A DNA stretch of 64,000 bases from Torymus aiolomorphi (GCA_036365515.1 CM070877.1:18418701-18482700); one strand, 5' to 3'. Positions 25,961 to 40,963 are shown, counted from the stretch's first letter. Numbers and translations are program-made. The notes: generated by a model not told the origin, from the sequence alone.

Positions 25961-26900
25961 TCCGAACAATGCAGAAAAATAAATTCCCTAATATCCTCAT
26001 AAATTTTCGTACCACCATCGCCACCGCCGTCCTCCTCCCGCCCCAACCATTACACATGCGGAAAGCCCCCGAAAATCCATTAATACAACACGTCGCAACG
26101 CCGCGTTACACGCAGCTGCGCGAGCAACGCGTCACCGATCGCGCGTCATCCTCTCTCCTCTCTCCCGATCTATCAAAAGGTGCGAAACACACACCCCCTG
26201 TGTACACACACATATATACGTGTCACTCTGGGTCTCCCATAACTCTGGGAAGAAAGGCATCCCGAAATTAGAATTAGAATCGAGCCGAGCGCCGACTCGT
26301 AGGCCTAATTCCGCTTAACGGCTTACACACACACACATTCTCGTGTAACTGCGCGGATTACGGCTAATAGGTTCGCGAAGGCGCGAAATGGATTTCCGCG
26401 CCACGTACACACATACCATACACCCGTCGTTGTGTATTATATACGAGCGTCTATACGGTTTTTAATCCGGCAAGTCGGTAAAAGAAAAAGTACGGCGGCC
26501 GCGGCGAGTGATTAAAGGAAAACAGATTTTTTCTCCGGTACTGTATATATATACGCGCGGATGCGTATTCTTGCCGGGAGGGGATTTCGGTGCGGCGAAA
26601 AACTTGATTAAGCATTCCGGCCGCCGGCTCTCTTTCTTCCCCGTATCGCTTTTTTTGCACGTGTGTGTGCGCGGGGGTATGGATGCGAACATGTATACGC
26701 GAGCGGTGAGCGCACACGCGGGGGTGGTGCCGATCAATATTTGAAGTGGTTACGCGCGGGGTAAATAGTTGATGAACGCGGAAGAATGTTGTTTTGATTT
26801 TTTTTTTCAGCATTATATTTCTCTGTGTGTGTCCCGGGGCTGCGTTTGGATTTTTGGCTTTTTGGAAATGTGGCAGAAGATAAAATCAACATTTTTGTAA
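25960..26900. other. Skew-switch island 16
   Basis: 25981-26040 has C25, G5; 26821-26880 has G21, C9, T22, A8. The core carries GTATATATATACGCGCGG at about 26541. Confidence 0.8.
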
Positions 26901-27780
26901 TACTGTTTATGACGATTGGTATAATTGTTTGAGAATTGTGTAATTGTTAAATTTAAATAGTAAAATTGTAGCTCTCAAGGCAACGAACAGTTTTATAATA
27001 AATACATTTTAAAATAACTTCTTTGCTAGTTTTTACGTAAAATTTTAACAACATTGTTTATGACACGTATACGCGCAACATCGAATTTTTAACATCAAAT
27101 ATTCATTATACATAAATGCCTTTATATTTTTCGTAATTCTCAAAAATACCTGCTTTGTGTGACACACGCGTGTGATGCTATCCCTATTAGAAGATTACAA
27201 GTGTAAGCCGGGACGCTTAACTGTGTGCGTTACACGCCGCGCGCGCGCGGCATAATTTTTCATACACGCTATAACGCGCTTATCTTGAATGCCCGCTAGA
27301 TTATCGTGTTTTAAAGGCGACCATTAAAATTTTCATTCGCTCATTTCGAAATCTTCCCGTGCATTCAATGTTCCTGTACAATGGGTAGTCTCACCGTTTG
27401 AATTATCGTAGAACACAGTTTTACATGCGTGTGGCGATTTCGTCATCGAAAACGTTTTGTCAACGAAGATTACCTATTCCTTTGGAGAATAAAGAAATGT
27501 TAGAGAAGTACAGTTTGAGAAGTTCAAAGTATAGGTATTAAGTAGGCAGAAGATTTTGAAAACTACGGTAGTTTTTTGTTAATTATAATTACATATATTA
27601 CGGAAAATGTACACATATATTCACGTTACTTTTTAGCGTATACCCTAAAACTACAATAAAAATAAATTATTTTTTAAAGAAGTAGATCTTTATTGATGGT
27701 TTTTAATCTGTAGGCATCGATAAAAGATATTTTGTAAAAATTGTACTCAATTTTAGAAAAATTACTATACATTGTCTAAT
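26900..27780. other. Spacer with a small CpG patch
   Basis: AT-rich except for 27160-27300, which holds an alternating CG tract (27237-27250). This may be a decayed or minimal island without clear arms. Confidence 0.5.
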
Positions 27781-28880
27781 AATGCAGTAACCCATTGCAC
27801 ACACCTAAAGAATTACCAAATTTTACTACAAATATAGAGCTATTTACTACCTCAATCACAATTTAAATTAAATTCCCTTCCAACTTTTCTATTGACACAT
27901 TAAATCTTTCATTCCAATGACACGATAATAAAATTATACGAAATTGACTTCGCGCCACTATTAAAGAACTTTTGGGTTTTATGACATGTGCACGTGTCGA
28001 GCTCGCAGTAATTAGACCGAATCATTAATGACCTAGTTAAAGTCATAAACAAAACAAATTCGATGAACAACAACCAACAGTACTAAAATCGTTACCTCCT
28101 ACCCCATAAAATTCCAACAAATAATAAACTCTTGCACCCCCACAAAAGCGCCAGTCCAAACTCAAAACCGCACCGAAAATCGCAGCGTTTTTCATCCATC
28201 CGCGCGTACTCGCCCACACATGCAGCCGGCATCAGCAGCCAGTTGTGATACTTACACGCGCAATTTTCCGGGCGAGCGCGCGTGTGCGCGCGAATATAAC
28301 GGAGGGGGAGCTGCGCCTCGCACATCTCGCAGGGAGCAAGAGATTAAGCCTGTTATTCCTGCAGGACGAGGCACAATGAGCTTCCGAAGGGCGCGTCGGC
28401 GTGGTATGGTATACACACACTGCAGCAGCAGCAACGTTTGCCCAGAGATTACGGGGAGGATTTCTTTTTTCGGCCGTGCCATGTGTTTTTTCTTCTCTCT
28501 CTCTCTCTCTCTCTCGCGTTCTTTGTGCGCGCGAGGAGTAGTGCAGGCGAAAGTTCCCTTTTTGTGCGCTAGGTGAAGAGAACGCGATTAACCGAAGCTC
28601 GTTATGTAACTGTAGTCTCGAGTAAATAGAGAGAGGGAATCGGGTGGTGTGCGATTGTGCGTCTCGAGATTATAGACGCGGCGATCGACGCGATGTTTTT
28701 TTTTTTTTTTGACGATTCGTCGATTAAGGGTGGCTGCGATGATGATGATGACGACTTGATTCGGAACGAATTCCGGGTAATCGCGCGATGCAAATACGGT
28801 ATTGTTGCTGGATTTTAATGTACTTGGATGGTGGATGCGCAACAGTAGGGTGGGGTGTCGATGTCCGGTATTTAGTTTGA
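27780..28880. other. Skew-switch island 17
   Basis: 28081-28140 has C20, G2, A23, T15; 28801-28860 has G23, C6, T20, A11. The TC tract lies at the switch point. Confidence 0.8.
28494..28515 (+). repeat. (TC)11 microsatellite
   Basis: In the core of the island at 27780-28880. Confidence 0.95.
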
Positions 28881-29230
28881 AGAAGAAATTGGCTGTATAG
28901 TAATACTTATGAGGATTAATTATTTTAGAGATTACATATTCTTTTAGTATAAAGATCAATTAGGTCGTATTTTTTATAATAAGCTTTTTTATAAGTGCAG
29001 GAGAAATTATGTAGAGCACTGAAATATTTTTTATTTTTATTTACTACGATTCTGTACAGATCAACGCAAATGTCTAAATTTTATTATTTTACTATATCAC
29101 CGTATACGTTAAATTAATTTCAAGTTTACCTACGAGACTAAATAAAATAAGTCGCTGTAAAAAAATCTGTATTGTTCGAGTAATCGTTATGAGCAAGATT
29201 TAATTAAGAGATTCTTATAATCCAATAAAA
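28880..29230. other. AT-rich spacer, nothing seen
   Basis: Featureless AT-rich sequence. Confidence 0.6.
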
Positions 29231-29469
29231 CCAATGAGTTCATTAATTAACTCAGCAAATGGGATTTACAAACAAGCTCGTACAAAAGATCAATCGATAT
29301 CCTATGCCATCAAAAGACCAACCTCATTCCCGTCTCTCTTTTCTCTATTCGCGAACAAAAGAAATAGCGCAGCAGCGGCAACACGCGTCGTTTAAATAAA
29401 CCGAATAAATTTTTAATAAAGCTTGCCCGGCAGCGCAATAACCCCTGCGCGCCGCGTGACGAGAAAAGC

Positions 29470-29525
<56 letters not shown>

Positions 29526-29990
29526 CTCTCCTGACATTCGGAATAATGATTTTTCCTACGCGGCTTCTGTCGATATGTATACGGGGGGCCCGATAATTGC
29601 CTTCTCCTCGTCTGCACGCGACGTCATTGGCATTTTCTCTTTTCTTCCGCGCGTACCTATATAAGGAACACAAGCGCCGAGGAAGTCGTCGTCGACGAAG
29701 CGAGAGGGATTGAAATAGTTTACGCGGTCGATCGATCGCCAGGCTGTGTGTTTGCGTTTCTCATACATATATAAACAATATTTCGTTGTCGGCACGCGGA
29801 AAATGTTGCTGTTGAGCTTTTCATCACGAATTCGGGAGTTTTGGAATTTTAGTGCGCAAGCGGCAGGATGTTTTAGCAAAGTGGGCGTTGAATAAATTTT
29901 GGGATTGTGTTTACGAAGTAATAGTGTGGGGCCTAAATTTAACTTGAATATTTTTGGAGATTGGAATTAGAGCTGGAACGCTGGAGGAAA
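29230..29990. other. Skew-switch island 18
   Basis: A/C left arm (29220-29340), (AG)24, TACCTATATA at 29654, then a G/T right arm (29800-29970). Confidence 0.7.
29474..29522 (+). repeat. (AG)24 microsatellite
   Basis: In the core of the island at 29230-29980. Confidence 0.95.
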
Positions 29991-30019
29991 TAAATTTTAT
30001 TATATTAATGGAAACACAG

Positions 30020-30560
30020 AGTTGAAGTTTAGTTAGCGAGCAGTAAACCGGCGAAACCCATATAGAATTATAAGATATTCGCCCGTAAAACCAAAACTAT
30101 TCGCCACTTCAGTAAACGAACGTTAATTTTTGCACGAGAGGAACCTCAACGTTAATTTGTCGAGGAAAAAATCCCGAGGCACGAATGATACTTACATAAA
30201 ATTACCGTCCATTCATAGTCGAGCGTGTTCTCCGCGTTACAAGTATTTTACGAGCAGCGGCGCTCTTCGTTGTTTCATTTATAAAGTTGAAAACTCGTTC
30301 CGGGGCGCCGATCGACAAAAATATTGTTCAAAGCGCTCTCGAGAGCGAGACGAGCTATCGGCGCCTTCCTTTTGCGAACTTGTAATCCCAAGGTAATGGG
30401 TTTAGTAGTATTTGTTGTAAAACAAGTTGGCGAGGGCACGTGTAGGTGGGTGTGTTTTCCATGAAGCTAACAGCGACGCTCGCGTGTTAGATTTTTTGGA
30501 CTTTGTTTTGGAAAAGTTAGGCTCATGCCTTTGGTATATGGTTTTGAGAAAAATGGTTTT
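30020..30560. other. Skew-switch island 19
   Basis: Short island: AAACCCATATAG-type left arm, GC-balanced core, and a right arm with GGGCACGTGTAGGTGGGTGT. Confidence 0.65.
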
Positions 30561-31200
30561 GTCTCATAAGCATTTAATATAAATGAGAAAAAAATCCACA
30601 ATAAATATTACTTTTCAAAAATGTTGAAAAACAACATAATATGTCGTTATTTAGAGATTTTCCGTCAAGATGTTGAATCAATAAAATTTCTTTCTAACTT
30701 GATGAAAATCTGCGTTATTATAATAATTATTAGAAACTTTACGTAGAATTGAATTGTTGACTTTCCATTGAAAAGTCTACGTGTACCTAACAGTAGTTTT
30801 ATTCTTTTATTTGTTCTGTTAAGTACATGATTGTAGGAAGAACCCAATGGCATAAAAAACATTTTCTCTTTTAGAAAACTACCAGACACAATCGTTCTGA
30901 CTGTATTTTCACTTGGCTTATTTTTGATACAGGCCGTAGAAAATGTTTTTCCAATTCTGCGAAAAAACTTTATTTTATTGAAAAGAAAACAAACAAAAAT
31001 ATCGAAAAAGACGCAGAAAAACTCGACATTTGGTTTTACAAAAATACAAACGTCAAAGTAAAATTGCCAACTATGTTTCTGTAACTGAATAATATCAGAT
31101 AGAAAAGTGACATCCAGTAGTGATTGCAGTAGTTTTTCAAATATTTGAAGCTAGAGATATAATCGTGAAATATCGTGTAAAATTATTGAACAAATTCAAA
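30560..31200. other. AT-rich spacer, nothing seen
   Basis: No gene or element ends recognised. Confidence 0.6.
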
Positions 31201-32155
31201 ATCCAAATCTGTTTTCTAGTCTTTTCTTTCCCAACCCCAGCTGTTATTTCTCGAAATTCAATTAAATCACACCGAACCAATCCTTAAACAAAGTTCAATC
31301 GTTTACATCTTCCTTTACAACACGAAATCCCTCAGCCTCGCACTTCACTGAAAGCCTCGCGCAGCCACCGCAACGTTATTTACCTCTTCCTCTCTCAGCC
31401 AAAGAATCCGCTCACTCCAATCTCACCTCGCGCTCGCCTACGTACACCCATATGTACCCTTTGACGAGAACCCGCGAATCAAAGGCGCTGCTCGCGCTCG
31501 CTTCCTTTCGCGCTACGCTTTCCGCGCGCAAATTGCTCATACGTGCCGCGCTCGCACGCGGGATTAATTCCTAGGCTCTATGTGCGCGCGCATGCATGTG
31601 AATGGGTCCGGCGATTGGTCTAAGTCCCGTTGCGAGGCGCGAGGCACGCGCTCATTCACTCGCAAATGAACGAAATCGCAGAGCTGAAGCTGCGCGCCGC
31701 CTGTAATCCTTTCCGGCGCGAGGAGTTTCTTTTACGATTCGTTGAATGAGTGTGTCGGGGCGCTTCGATATTGCGAGGAGAGAGAGAGATGATTTCCGAG
31801 GTGAAAAGAGGAAGGCGTGCGCGCGTGTGTACCGGTTTTTCGTAAGTGATTTAGTAGATGGAACGCGGTTGATTAAAGTTTTAATATCGCATCGATCATG
31901 TTTTCGAGCGATTTGAATAAGCGCCCGCTGTATGCGGCTCGATAGAGAGAGCGTGTAATTATATAGGTATAGAGAGTATGGGGTCTCTCGTTGGGATTGA
32001 GATGTTTATTTTAGACTGAGATTGCAGGCGTTGCCGCGCGGTATTATTTATTGGACGCTGAAAAATTTATTCAGATTATTGGAAAATTCGATTTTGGGAT
32101 GTGCTTGTGAAATAGTGTGAAATATATTATTTGAATTTTGTGTTTTTTTTTTTAG
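31200..32155. other. Skew-switch island 20
   Basis: A/C and C/T left arm (31210-31460), TATATAGGTA at 31960, then a G/T right arm (31975-32130). Confidence 0.7.
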
Positions 32156-32660
32156 AAGTCGTTTGCTGGAGTGGAGAAATCGGCTGTTATAAAGCGGAGG
32201 AAATTTTTTATCAGCGTGATTTTTAATTAAAATTATAATGTATAATTAAAAGCAATTATTTTCTAATCGATCGGCTTGTGTAACGAAATGAGTTACATTT
32301 TTTTAAACTTTTAAAGGAAGTGAAAGTTCTGATACTCTGCTTAATATATTAAATATTTTCTCTCGGAAAAATATTTCCAATAATCAATTCTTTACTGAAA
32401 AAATATCAAACTAAAGGATTTTCAAACATGTGTTCTGAAATTATTGATTAAATTTTAATTTTAGTATCTATATGCATAATGCACGCAAAAAAAAGTGATT
32501 TACACGGCAATAAAATTGCATAAGAGATAGATCGACGTTTAGTAAAATTTACTATTCAAAGTATAGAATAAATTATGACAGTTTTTGTACTTTTTATAAA
32601 AAATTACGTTTCAGTAGTTCTCAAAAAAATAATAATTTTAACTATTTTGCATAGTAAATT
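32155..32660. other. AT-rich spacer, nothing seen
   Basis: The T-run and AG at 32140-32155 look like a splice acceptor, but no exon follows. Confidence 0.55.
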
Positions 32661-33745
32661 TCTCCGAACGGCAAACCCATCCCATACGCAGAAAACCAAA
32701 TATACTAATTCTTAAGTAACTTTTTCCTCTATATCTTTAAAACTAATATGCAAATACAATGCTTATACAAAAAGCTCAACGTCCCTAACCAAACTTGACC
32801 TGATTATTCCCCTGTTTTTACACGCGAATAATTCAACTTTCAAATGAAACGCGGTCCATTTTCCTTACCGCGTATAATAATAATCCCCGTGTTCCTCACT
32901 TTTCCAACACATTGATCCAGGTTAATGAATCCTCTCTCTCTCTTCTTGCACCCTTTTCCTCCCTCTTTTCACCGCAAATACTCTGCGCGGGTCGCGCTAA
33001 AAAGTCGCCGCTGACGTGCACAACCTCGTGAAAAATTCAGCGGGCGCCGTCCGTTAATGGCACTGCTCCTCCTCTGACTCTCTCCCACACGCGGGCCTGC
33101 GCATAATGTGTCCAAATGATTTTTCGCCCGGCTAAAAGCCATCTCGCTGCCGGCCGTGTGTCTTTTCCTGAATAAATGAAGCCCGCGCGCGCAGAGCAGA
33201 GGCGCAAAAAAGCGCGCGCGCGCGTACTTCTTCTCTCTCCCTCTTTCTTGTTGCGTCGGAGATTTACGGTACGCGCGCGATTGTATTGTACTGTTTGTTC
33301 TCTCTTTCGAGAGCTGGCCGTGTATAAGCGAGGAAATCGCTCAAAGGAATAATTTAAAACAATATTTCCGAGCTTTGTACCTCCACGCGCGAGCGAGCAA
33401 GTGAGAGAGAGGAGAGGCTCTTAGCGGCCGCCACGGGCAATAGCGCATAATTTTACGTCGCGCGAGTGCAGCGAGAGGTAGGTAATGGAAAGCGTCGCAT
33501 TTGAATTTTTAGGGTGACGCGCAGAGAGGATTTAATGAATTGCGAGTCGTCGTCGCCAGCGTCGTTGGCTGTCGATGAGAAACAAATAGCGCGCGGCGAC
33601 TCGCGCGCGGGCTTTATGGAATACTGAATGCCTGAGAGAGCGAGAGGTTGTAGTTTATTTTCTCGCTGGAATTTTGATTGAATGCATTGTTTATTTTTGC
33701 TTTTTTTCGGTGGGGAAAAAGTGAATTATATTCGGGAGTATCTAT
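32660..33745. other. Skew-switch island 21
   Basis: A/C left arm (32660-32960), alternating GC tract at 33212-33224, G/T right arm (33480-33740) running into the (TA)n array. Confidence 0.7.
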
Positions 33746-33750
33746 CATCG

Positions 33751-34559
<809 letters not shown>

Positions 34560-34560
<1 letters not shown>

Positions 34561-35200
34561 CAAAGTTAAATTTTAAAAATACATTCACTCAACCTCCGCC
34601 TATTCATAATAGAAACTCGCGTGAAACGCGACTAATTGACACTGTTTCCATCACACGACTTTTCACCCGTCTAGACATACAAACTCGCGCGCGTCTGGGA
34701 ATATGTGCCAGTAATGCTCGGCCACTTACGCGTGTCATCGGCAGCGCGAATTTCCCGACGGACGTGTACCACGCGCGACTGCGAACGACCGCGCGACGGG
34801 TTCATTGATATGTTTACTTTGCGAATTCGCGCGATAAATCTTTGACGCTCGCTCACTCGCGCTCGCGCTTTCTCTTGCGCGTGATGATACATGCATCGTT
34901 CTCTTTCTCATTCAAATTTTGTCGCGCGCACTCGCTCATCAATATTTAATTTTTTTTTTCTCTTTCTTTCGTCGCGTAGTTCACGTTAATGTCGGGAGAG
35001 ATGTCTCGAGTTGGGTTTAATAAAGTTATTTTTGGGTCGCGAGCGTTTTGTTGCTTAATTTATGGGCTTTCTTGGGTATGGAGCGTTTGAGGAATGTCGT
35101 GCAGCTGAAAAATCGAGGTGTAGTAGAAACGCCGGGGCTTGAAATACGGTAACGCGCGCGATATATCCTGGTGACGGTTATCGCGTGTGTAATCGAATTA
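34560..35200. other. Skew-switch island 22
   Basis: A/C left arm from 34560, CpG core to 34930, G/T right arm (34990-35180). The second recursive splice site is about 270 bp to the right. Confidence 0.7.
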
Positions 35201-36040
35201 ACATACATTTCCATGCTAATATGTAAATAAATTTATTGTTTTGTAAATTTTGCCTTTTTTTTAACGGTAAACTGGGATTTTTTTTAGTTGGCATGTGGGA
35301 CAAGACATTTTTTTGAGGAATAGATACGTACTGGTCTTACGCTTTACTTTATTATAATGCGTTTTCTAATAAATAAAAATACAAAAATACTATTATATAA
35401 GCTTTTATTGTGTATTAGTTATATTAATTAAATGCATTTTTCTTTGTTTCAGGTGAGTTTTCCAACATAATCAAATTACGAGATAGATTATAATTATGAG
35501 TGGTGAGTCACGAATTAGGATTATTTGCAACATTATTTTAACCTGAAACTTTATGAAAAACTATTTATTCAAGCGAAAATATTTCAGACATTTCCCAAAA
35601 GGCAATGTTGCGTTCCATTTTAAAAAAACAATTCCCGATATTTTTAAAATAATTTTTACAGTTTTCGGTCCATCGCGTTTTTGCAGTTTCATTTTCTCAT
35701 TCCATTTCTCCGTGGTTTGTTCGCTGCGTATCAAGTTTGTTTGTGGAAATAGAGAGAGAGAAAACTGGAACAAATGGCCGTAAAATCGCTGCTCTATCCA
35801 TTTATACGAATCTAACAGCATACGGATTTAAATCTCAATTTTTAGGCTAAAAGCTCATAGTTGAGCAATTGTTTGAAATGTTTTTATGCGGCATAATGTA
35901 GGATCATCTAAAAATAAAAAGAAACTATATGTATTAGAATCTAATATATTTTTTGAAAAGCATTCCTTTAGAAAAAATATGGCTAAAAACTTTTCTCGTG
36001 AATAATTTAGTTCGGAACGACTGCATCACACACCTTATAA
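35200..36040. other. AT-rich spacer with recursive splice site
   Basis: Apart from the ratchet point at 35452/35453 nothing is recognised. Confidence 0.6.
35453..35502 (+). other. Recursive splice site (ratchet point) with 50-nt cryptic exon
   Basis: GCATTTTTCTTTGTTTCAG directly abuts GTGAGT at 35452/35453. A second donor GTGAGT starts at 35503 after GAGTG, so the potential exon is exactly 50 nt, as at 17431. The regenerated donor is a strong match to the U1 consensus. The 18,022-bp distance from the first site is in the range seen between ratchet points in long fly introns. Confidence 0.8.
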
Positions 36041-36760
36041 AATTCAATTTTAGATTCGATATTTGTTATTCTCAAATTCAACCACTTCACGCACATTCCC
36101 TAAAAATTCTATAATAAATAAACCACGTACCAAACCACCCCATCCATCACCACCACTTCCACACTTTAATAACTCACAACTATACGCCCCCCAAAAACTA
36201 CTCATCCTCCATACGCACATCCTCCTTACCGCGAAATAAACAGTTTCTTCTTCTCCCTCCCTCTTGCGCAGAACTTCCGCGGAACGCGCTGCCCTCGCGT
36301 CGACGGATTAGCCGCTGACGGATCGAGGGACGATGCCTCCTCTCGCGTTATTTTCGGCCTATACGTACTGGCTTTGCGTGTATGTGTGTATACGAGTGCG
36401 ACGGAGATTACCGGTACACGCTTGATCGCGGAGGATTTGCAGGCCCGCGCGCTCTTGATTTAGCGGGCGCGCGGAATGCCGGAGTAAAGTAAGCGTGCAC
36501 GCGGGGGAGAAAAGAGAGCAAATGGGAGGAGGTGATGGTTGGGGAATTCGGAAAAGTACGCGTGAGGTCGCGGTGAGGGGATGGGATTCTTGTAAGAGGG
36601 AGGGTCTCGTGTAATAATAGGCCTGGAGGGAATTAGCGCTATGTTGTGGGATATAATAATAACCGTGGCACTAAATACTACGGGGTAAGGCTAGTAGCTG
36701 AGTTTACCCTTATAAAAATTAGATGATTAATACTGTGAGGGTTAATTAGAATTAATGCTT
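36040..36760. other. Skew-switch island 23
   Basis: Very clear A/C left arm (36075-36230, for example ACCAAACCACCCCATCCATC) and G/T right arm (36490-36660). Confidence 0.75.
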
Positions 36761-37100
36761 TTCTTGCGTGCACTATTATTATAGTCAACTAAATTAATTC
36801 AATTAGAAAAAATGAATATTGTTATACGTAGATCGTGGGTGTATAATACTGTAATTGGTTGAAACGCTGTGAATTAATAATATGTATGTTTTTTTTATAT
36901 TTAGCTACAAAAATCATAACATAAATATAAAGTAGAAAACAATTTATTATCATCTCCCTACAAACTTGTCTTTTCAGCAACAAGCAGTTTCAAAAGTAAA
37001 ACCAATACATTTTCCCGTAAAAGGATATTTGAAAACCCGTTTGTGTTATGGAAACAACTATTACTGAAACCGCGATCTTGTTAGAGGAAATCAGAAAGAT
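36760..37100. other. AT-rich spacer, nothing seen
   Basis: Featureless AT-rich sequence. Confidence 0.6.
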
Positions 37101-38050
37101 TCAATTTTTTTCGAGCTCGATTCCGTGAAAATTTACGCTTCTCTAAAACCATAAGATATTAGGTGTTTAAATTGGAAAGCCCGGCGGTAAATTATCAAGC
37201 TATAAAACCCCATCGTTACCTCGAATTAAAATGTTTCAAATTTTCCCTTAATTAGTAGGAACTTTCGGACGTTTTATAGCACTCCTCATATAACATTCTA
37301 CGCGGCGACGTATAACCTTATTCGGTACTTTACAGCGCAATTAAACCACACGCATATATACATACGTAAGACCAAATCCAACTTGCTCGAAAGCGTCTCA
37401 CATCTCTCTTGAAAGATCCAAAAATCAGATGAAAAAACCCCTTGAAAAAAAAATCGATCTTCGCCTACACACGGGCTAACGGTATACACCGGCGCACCGC
37501 ATCTTTCCTTCTTCATTAAGCATTCAGGAATCCCGGAGAGATCTGGAAAAGGGCAATTGATAAAAGGGTGAAAAACGCTCTCTCTTCTGGGCAATCGAAT
37601 CGTAAGATCACCGGCGCAGATGGATGGGCCGAGATAGAGCGAGAACGACAACGGCGCTGACAGCCGGCGATGGCCGCGGATAACGTCGCTCACGAAAATT
37701 ATGGACTGCGACAATTTTTTTCCACGGGATATCCGATACACAGGCCACGACGGCTATGTACACGCGTGCGTGTGTGTATTGATTTAACGACGCGGTAAAA
37801 GAGTGAAAAATTGTCGGCGCAGGGAAGGAGGAGGAGGAGCTCGCGAGGAGGGAAACTTGAGATGGGTTTTGTTGTTGGCCGGTCAGCGGTGGTCTCGAGG
37901 TGTGGTGCCAGTTGCGCAATCGCGATAAGTGGTGGGTTTACAGCTAAACCGACTTCTCGATGACATAAATGAAGTATTGTGAAAAAGATGTTCTATCGGG
38001 TCTTTTGTGATACATAATTAGGACATGATTTTACTTGATTGATTGAAATG
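37100..38050. other. Skew-switch island 24
   Basis: A/C left arm (37140-37470), balanced core, G/T right arm (37800-37960). A 147-codon minus-strand frame in the core shows no domain. Confidence 0.65.
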
Positions 38051-38980
38051 AAATGGATTTTAATGTATCGTAGCGGAATTAAATTCCTAAAATATAATAT
38101 ATTACATAAAAAATAAGAATGTTTTCTATCTTATATCAAATTTAAAATACAACAGCCTTTAAATTTTAAACATTGGCGTGGTTGTTATAAAAGAAAATAA
38201 TAAAATTTTGTTTGCTGTAAAAAAAAAGACTATATGAATAAATACAATAAAAATAGCCAGGAGAAAATAATGTGATTGATCGACTTCCTTATTAACATTT
38301 GTATGCGTATATTGTTACACGTTAATGTCATTCAATATCTCGCGCGATTACGTCGCGCCGGTTATAAAAAAAACCAACGATGTAAAAATGTCACTTTTTG
38401 AAGTGTAAGTGAGAAAAAAAATTCGCAGAAACACTAACTGGAAAGAAACCTTGGCTCGTTACGCATTGTGCGAAAGCATAAATAATTCAACGCGTCGTGG
38501 AAAGACAACAATTTGTCTTTACAAGACAGATTTTTTTCCTAATACCAAGGAAGATTATTTTTCGTCGATATTTCAAACGGTATTATCGTTACTTATGGCA
38601 AACGGTGAAGAGGATTAACTCCGATATCCATCTGACTTATCTTGTAATTTGCGATGAAAATAAGCTGTTTGTAAACATTCTGACATTCGTCATGCCTTTT
38701 TTTTTCATTTTCTCCGTCTAAATTGAAAAATGAATATCTTACCATGTACGACGTTAAATCATTTTTGAGATTTATCGTATGAAGTAATACCCATATTTTT
38801 TTAATATTTCATGAAATAATTATTTTGTGTTGAAAACAGAGTTAAAAGCGAAAAACTGGGTTTCTATGATTTATGGCGCTATTAGGATTAAAACGTATGC
38901 ACTTGAAATCACTTTTCTAGCTTTACATCTAATATTTGCTCATGAAACCTCACGTATTCTTAGGACATACATTGTTTCCT
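38050..38980. other. AT-rich spacer
   Basis: A weak CpG patch lies at 38335-38370; otherwise nothing recognised. Confidence 0.55.
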
Positions 38981-39900
38981 TCAAAGGCTAACCACTGCTT
39001 TAGCATACAATCAGCGGTAAATCACGCGAAAGTCATCACGGCTACTCGGAAACGTCTTCCCTTTTTCCACATTATACAAAACCAATAACACTTCTTCTCC
39101 ATAAAATACTACTTTAATAAAAGATAAACTACACATTGAAACACACACACGCGGAAACCGATCTCCCCTGCCACAATCATCCGCACGCATCTGCATTCCA
39201 TAAATCCTGCAAGCTGCATCCTCACCACTGCGCGATTCATTATTACCTCGTCATCGTTCCCCCCCGAAGGGAAAAATCCCAATATCCAAAATCGAACCTT
39301 CGCGGTGTGGCGAAAGATCAGCGTATAGGCGTGGACAGGCACATATGCGTACGCGCACACATCTTTCCCTGCGCGCATAATGCGACGTCCATAAATCGTG
39401 GCGAGCGAGCGCGCGCGCGCGCGGTTATCGTTAAAATTACCAGGAAAGGGGATGTAGGAACTCGCGGACGTCGAGAGCACATGCGTGCGCGTGTGTCGAC
39501 GGGAGACGTGGAGAGAGAGACTCGTCGTAAACGCCCGGCCGTAAATAATGGCCTAATAAACCGCTAATTGTACGCGCCACGTGTCGATGCTGACGTGGGC
39601 GAGCGAACGCGTCTATGTGTATAGGCGTTATTTGTATCCATCGTTTCGCGCTTTGTCGTCGAATATGTGCCTGTGTCCGGCGCGCGTATGTTGAGGTTCG
39701 GGGGATGTCCTGGAATTTCCGAGGGCCCTTTGTCGGAGAAAGTTGGGGGTTTTTAAACGGTAGGATGTGCCGGGTTATTTAATGGCTATGAGGGGGAAAG
39801 TGAATTTTCGTGTTTCTTTGTCATGCGCGAGTTTTATCTTCACGGTTTAGTCCGTATTTTGACAGTTTATTAGTATTTACTGCTGTGATCGAAGAAATAT
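38980..39900. other. Skew-switch island 25
   Basis: A/C left arm (39010-39220), alternating CG tract at 39409-39423, G/T right arm (39590-39800). Confidence 0.7.
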
Positions 39901-40640
39901 TTAAATTTGGAATTATAATTTAAAAATACCTACAGTGTGCTTAGTTCGACATTCTTTTAGTATTTCATTAATGTTATTAGCATATGTGCAATTCTCCTGA
40001 AAATTTTCCTTAATTTGGTCATAAAAAAGATAAAAAAAAATGTTGAGGCACACCTCTGCAATAAGTTTGTTCTTGTATAACTATAGACCACACAATACAC
40101 GAAGAATCTTTGGAACACAGGAAAACAGTCTTATGACACCTTTTTAGAAAAAAATCCATTTTTCTTATGGAAATTTAACATGGAAAAAATGGACGAAAAA
40201 TAGTCACTGATCACTAACCAATAGCAAGCTCTTAAAAGTGCCAACAAATATTCAACAAAAAAATGATTCAAGTAGACGAAAAGAGCTTTAATTTAAGCTA
40301 AAGATCGTTAAAATCGGTCGGTTCTACGCAAAGTTACGTGCATTTGAAAATCGATGACAAAAAAAGAAAACGCGATTTTTACCAAATTTACGCAATTCTT
40401 AAGATTTTTATCATTTTTTGTAATTTTTCACGATTTTCGAATGCACGAAACTTTGCACAGAATGGAATTTTAAAATTTAATTTTATATCGTAATTATGAT
40501 TCAAATATGCTAATTAAATTAAATAAAGCAACAAAATTATATAGAATAAAACCATGTAATTAACTTTTCAAAGCGTATGTACATTATATATTCAGCGTTA
40601 ATAATTTAAATGCAAAAATGTTTTAACACTGCTTTATCTA
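39900..40640. other. AT-rich spacer with the 40322-40462 hairpin
   Basis: Besides that inverted repeat nothing is recognised. Confidence 0.6.
40322..40462. repeat. Inverted repeat, 32-bp arms
   Basis: The left arm TTCTACGCAAAGTTACGTGC... (40322-40353) matches 40431-40462 in reverse at about 28 of 32 bases. The loop is AT-rich and about 77 bp. Probably a small MITE; no coding capacity. Confidence 0.7.
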
Positions 40641-40828
40641 TGACCAAACCAATGAATCCATCAAATTCAAAAGAAAATAACTCCATCACCCTTAACTCGA
40701 TTAAACCTTAACCATAACACTTTGCCTAAAAACTCTCATCAAAATGACGCTAGCCAACCCCATCCAGCCCATTAACCAACTCGCCCGACCGTATATTAAC
40801 CCAAAACCAGTCGTTAAACTCAGCTCTG

Positions 40829-40849
40829 TCTCTCTCTCTCTCTCTCTCT
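40829..40849 (+). repeat. (TC)10 microsatellite
   Basis: Left part of its island; a second TC tract lies at 40964-40982. Confidence 0.95.
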
Positions 40850-40963
40850 GTGCACGCGCACAATACACCATATCACGTTAAGCATCTCCCTGATGTATCT
40901 CGGGGAAACCCTATGGCCGATATGACACGTAATAAACCGCTAATTGCTCTGCTGGTGGCCGTA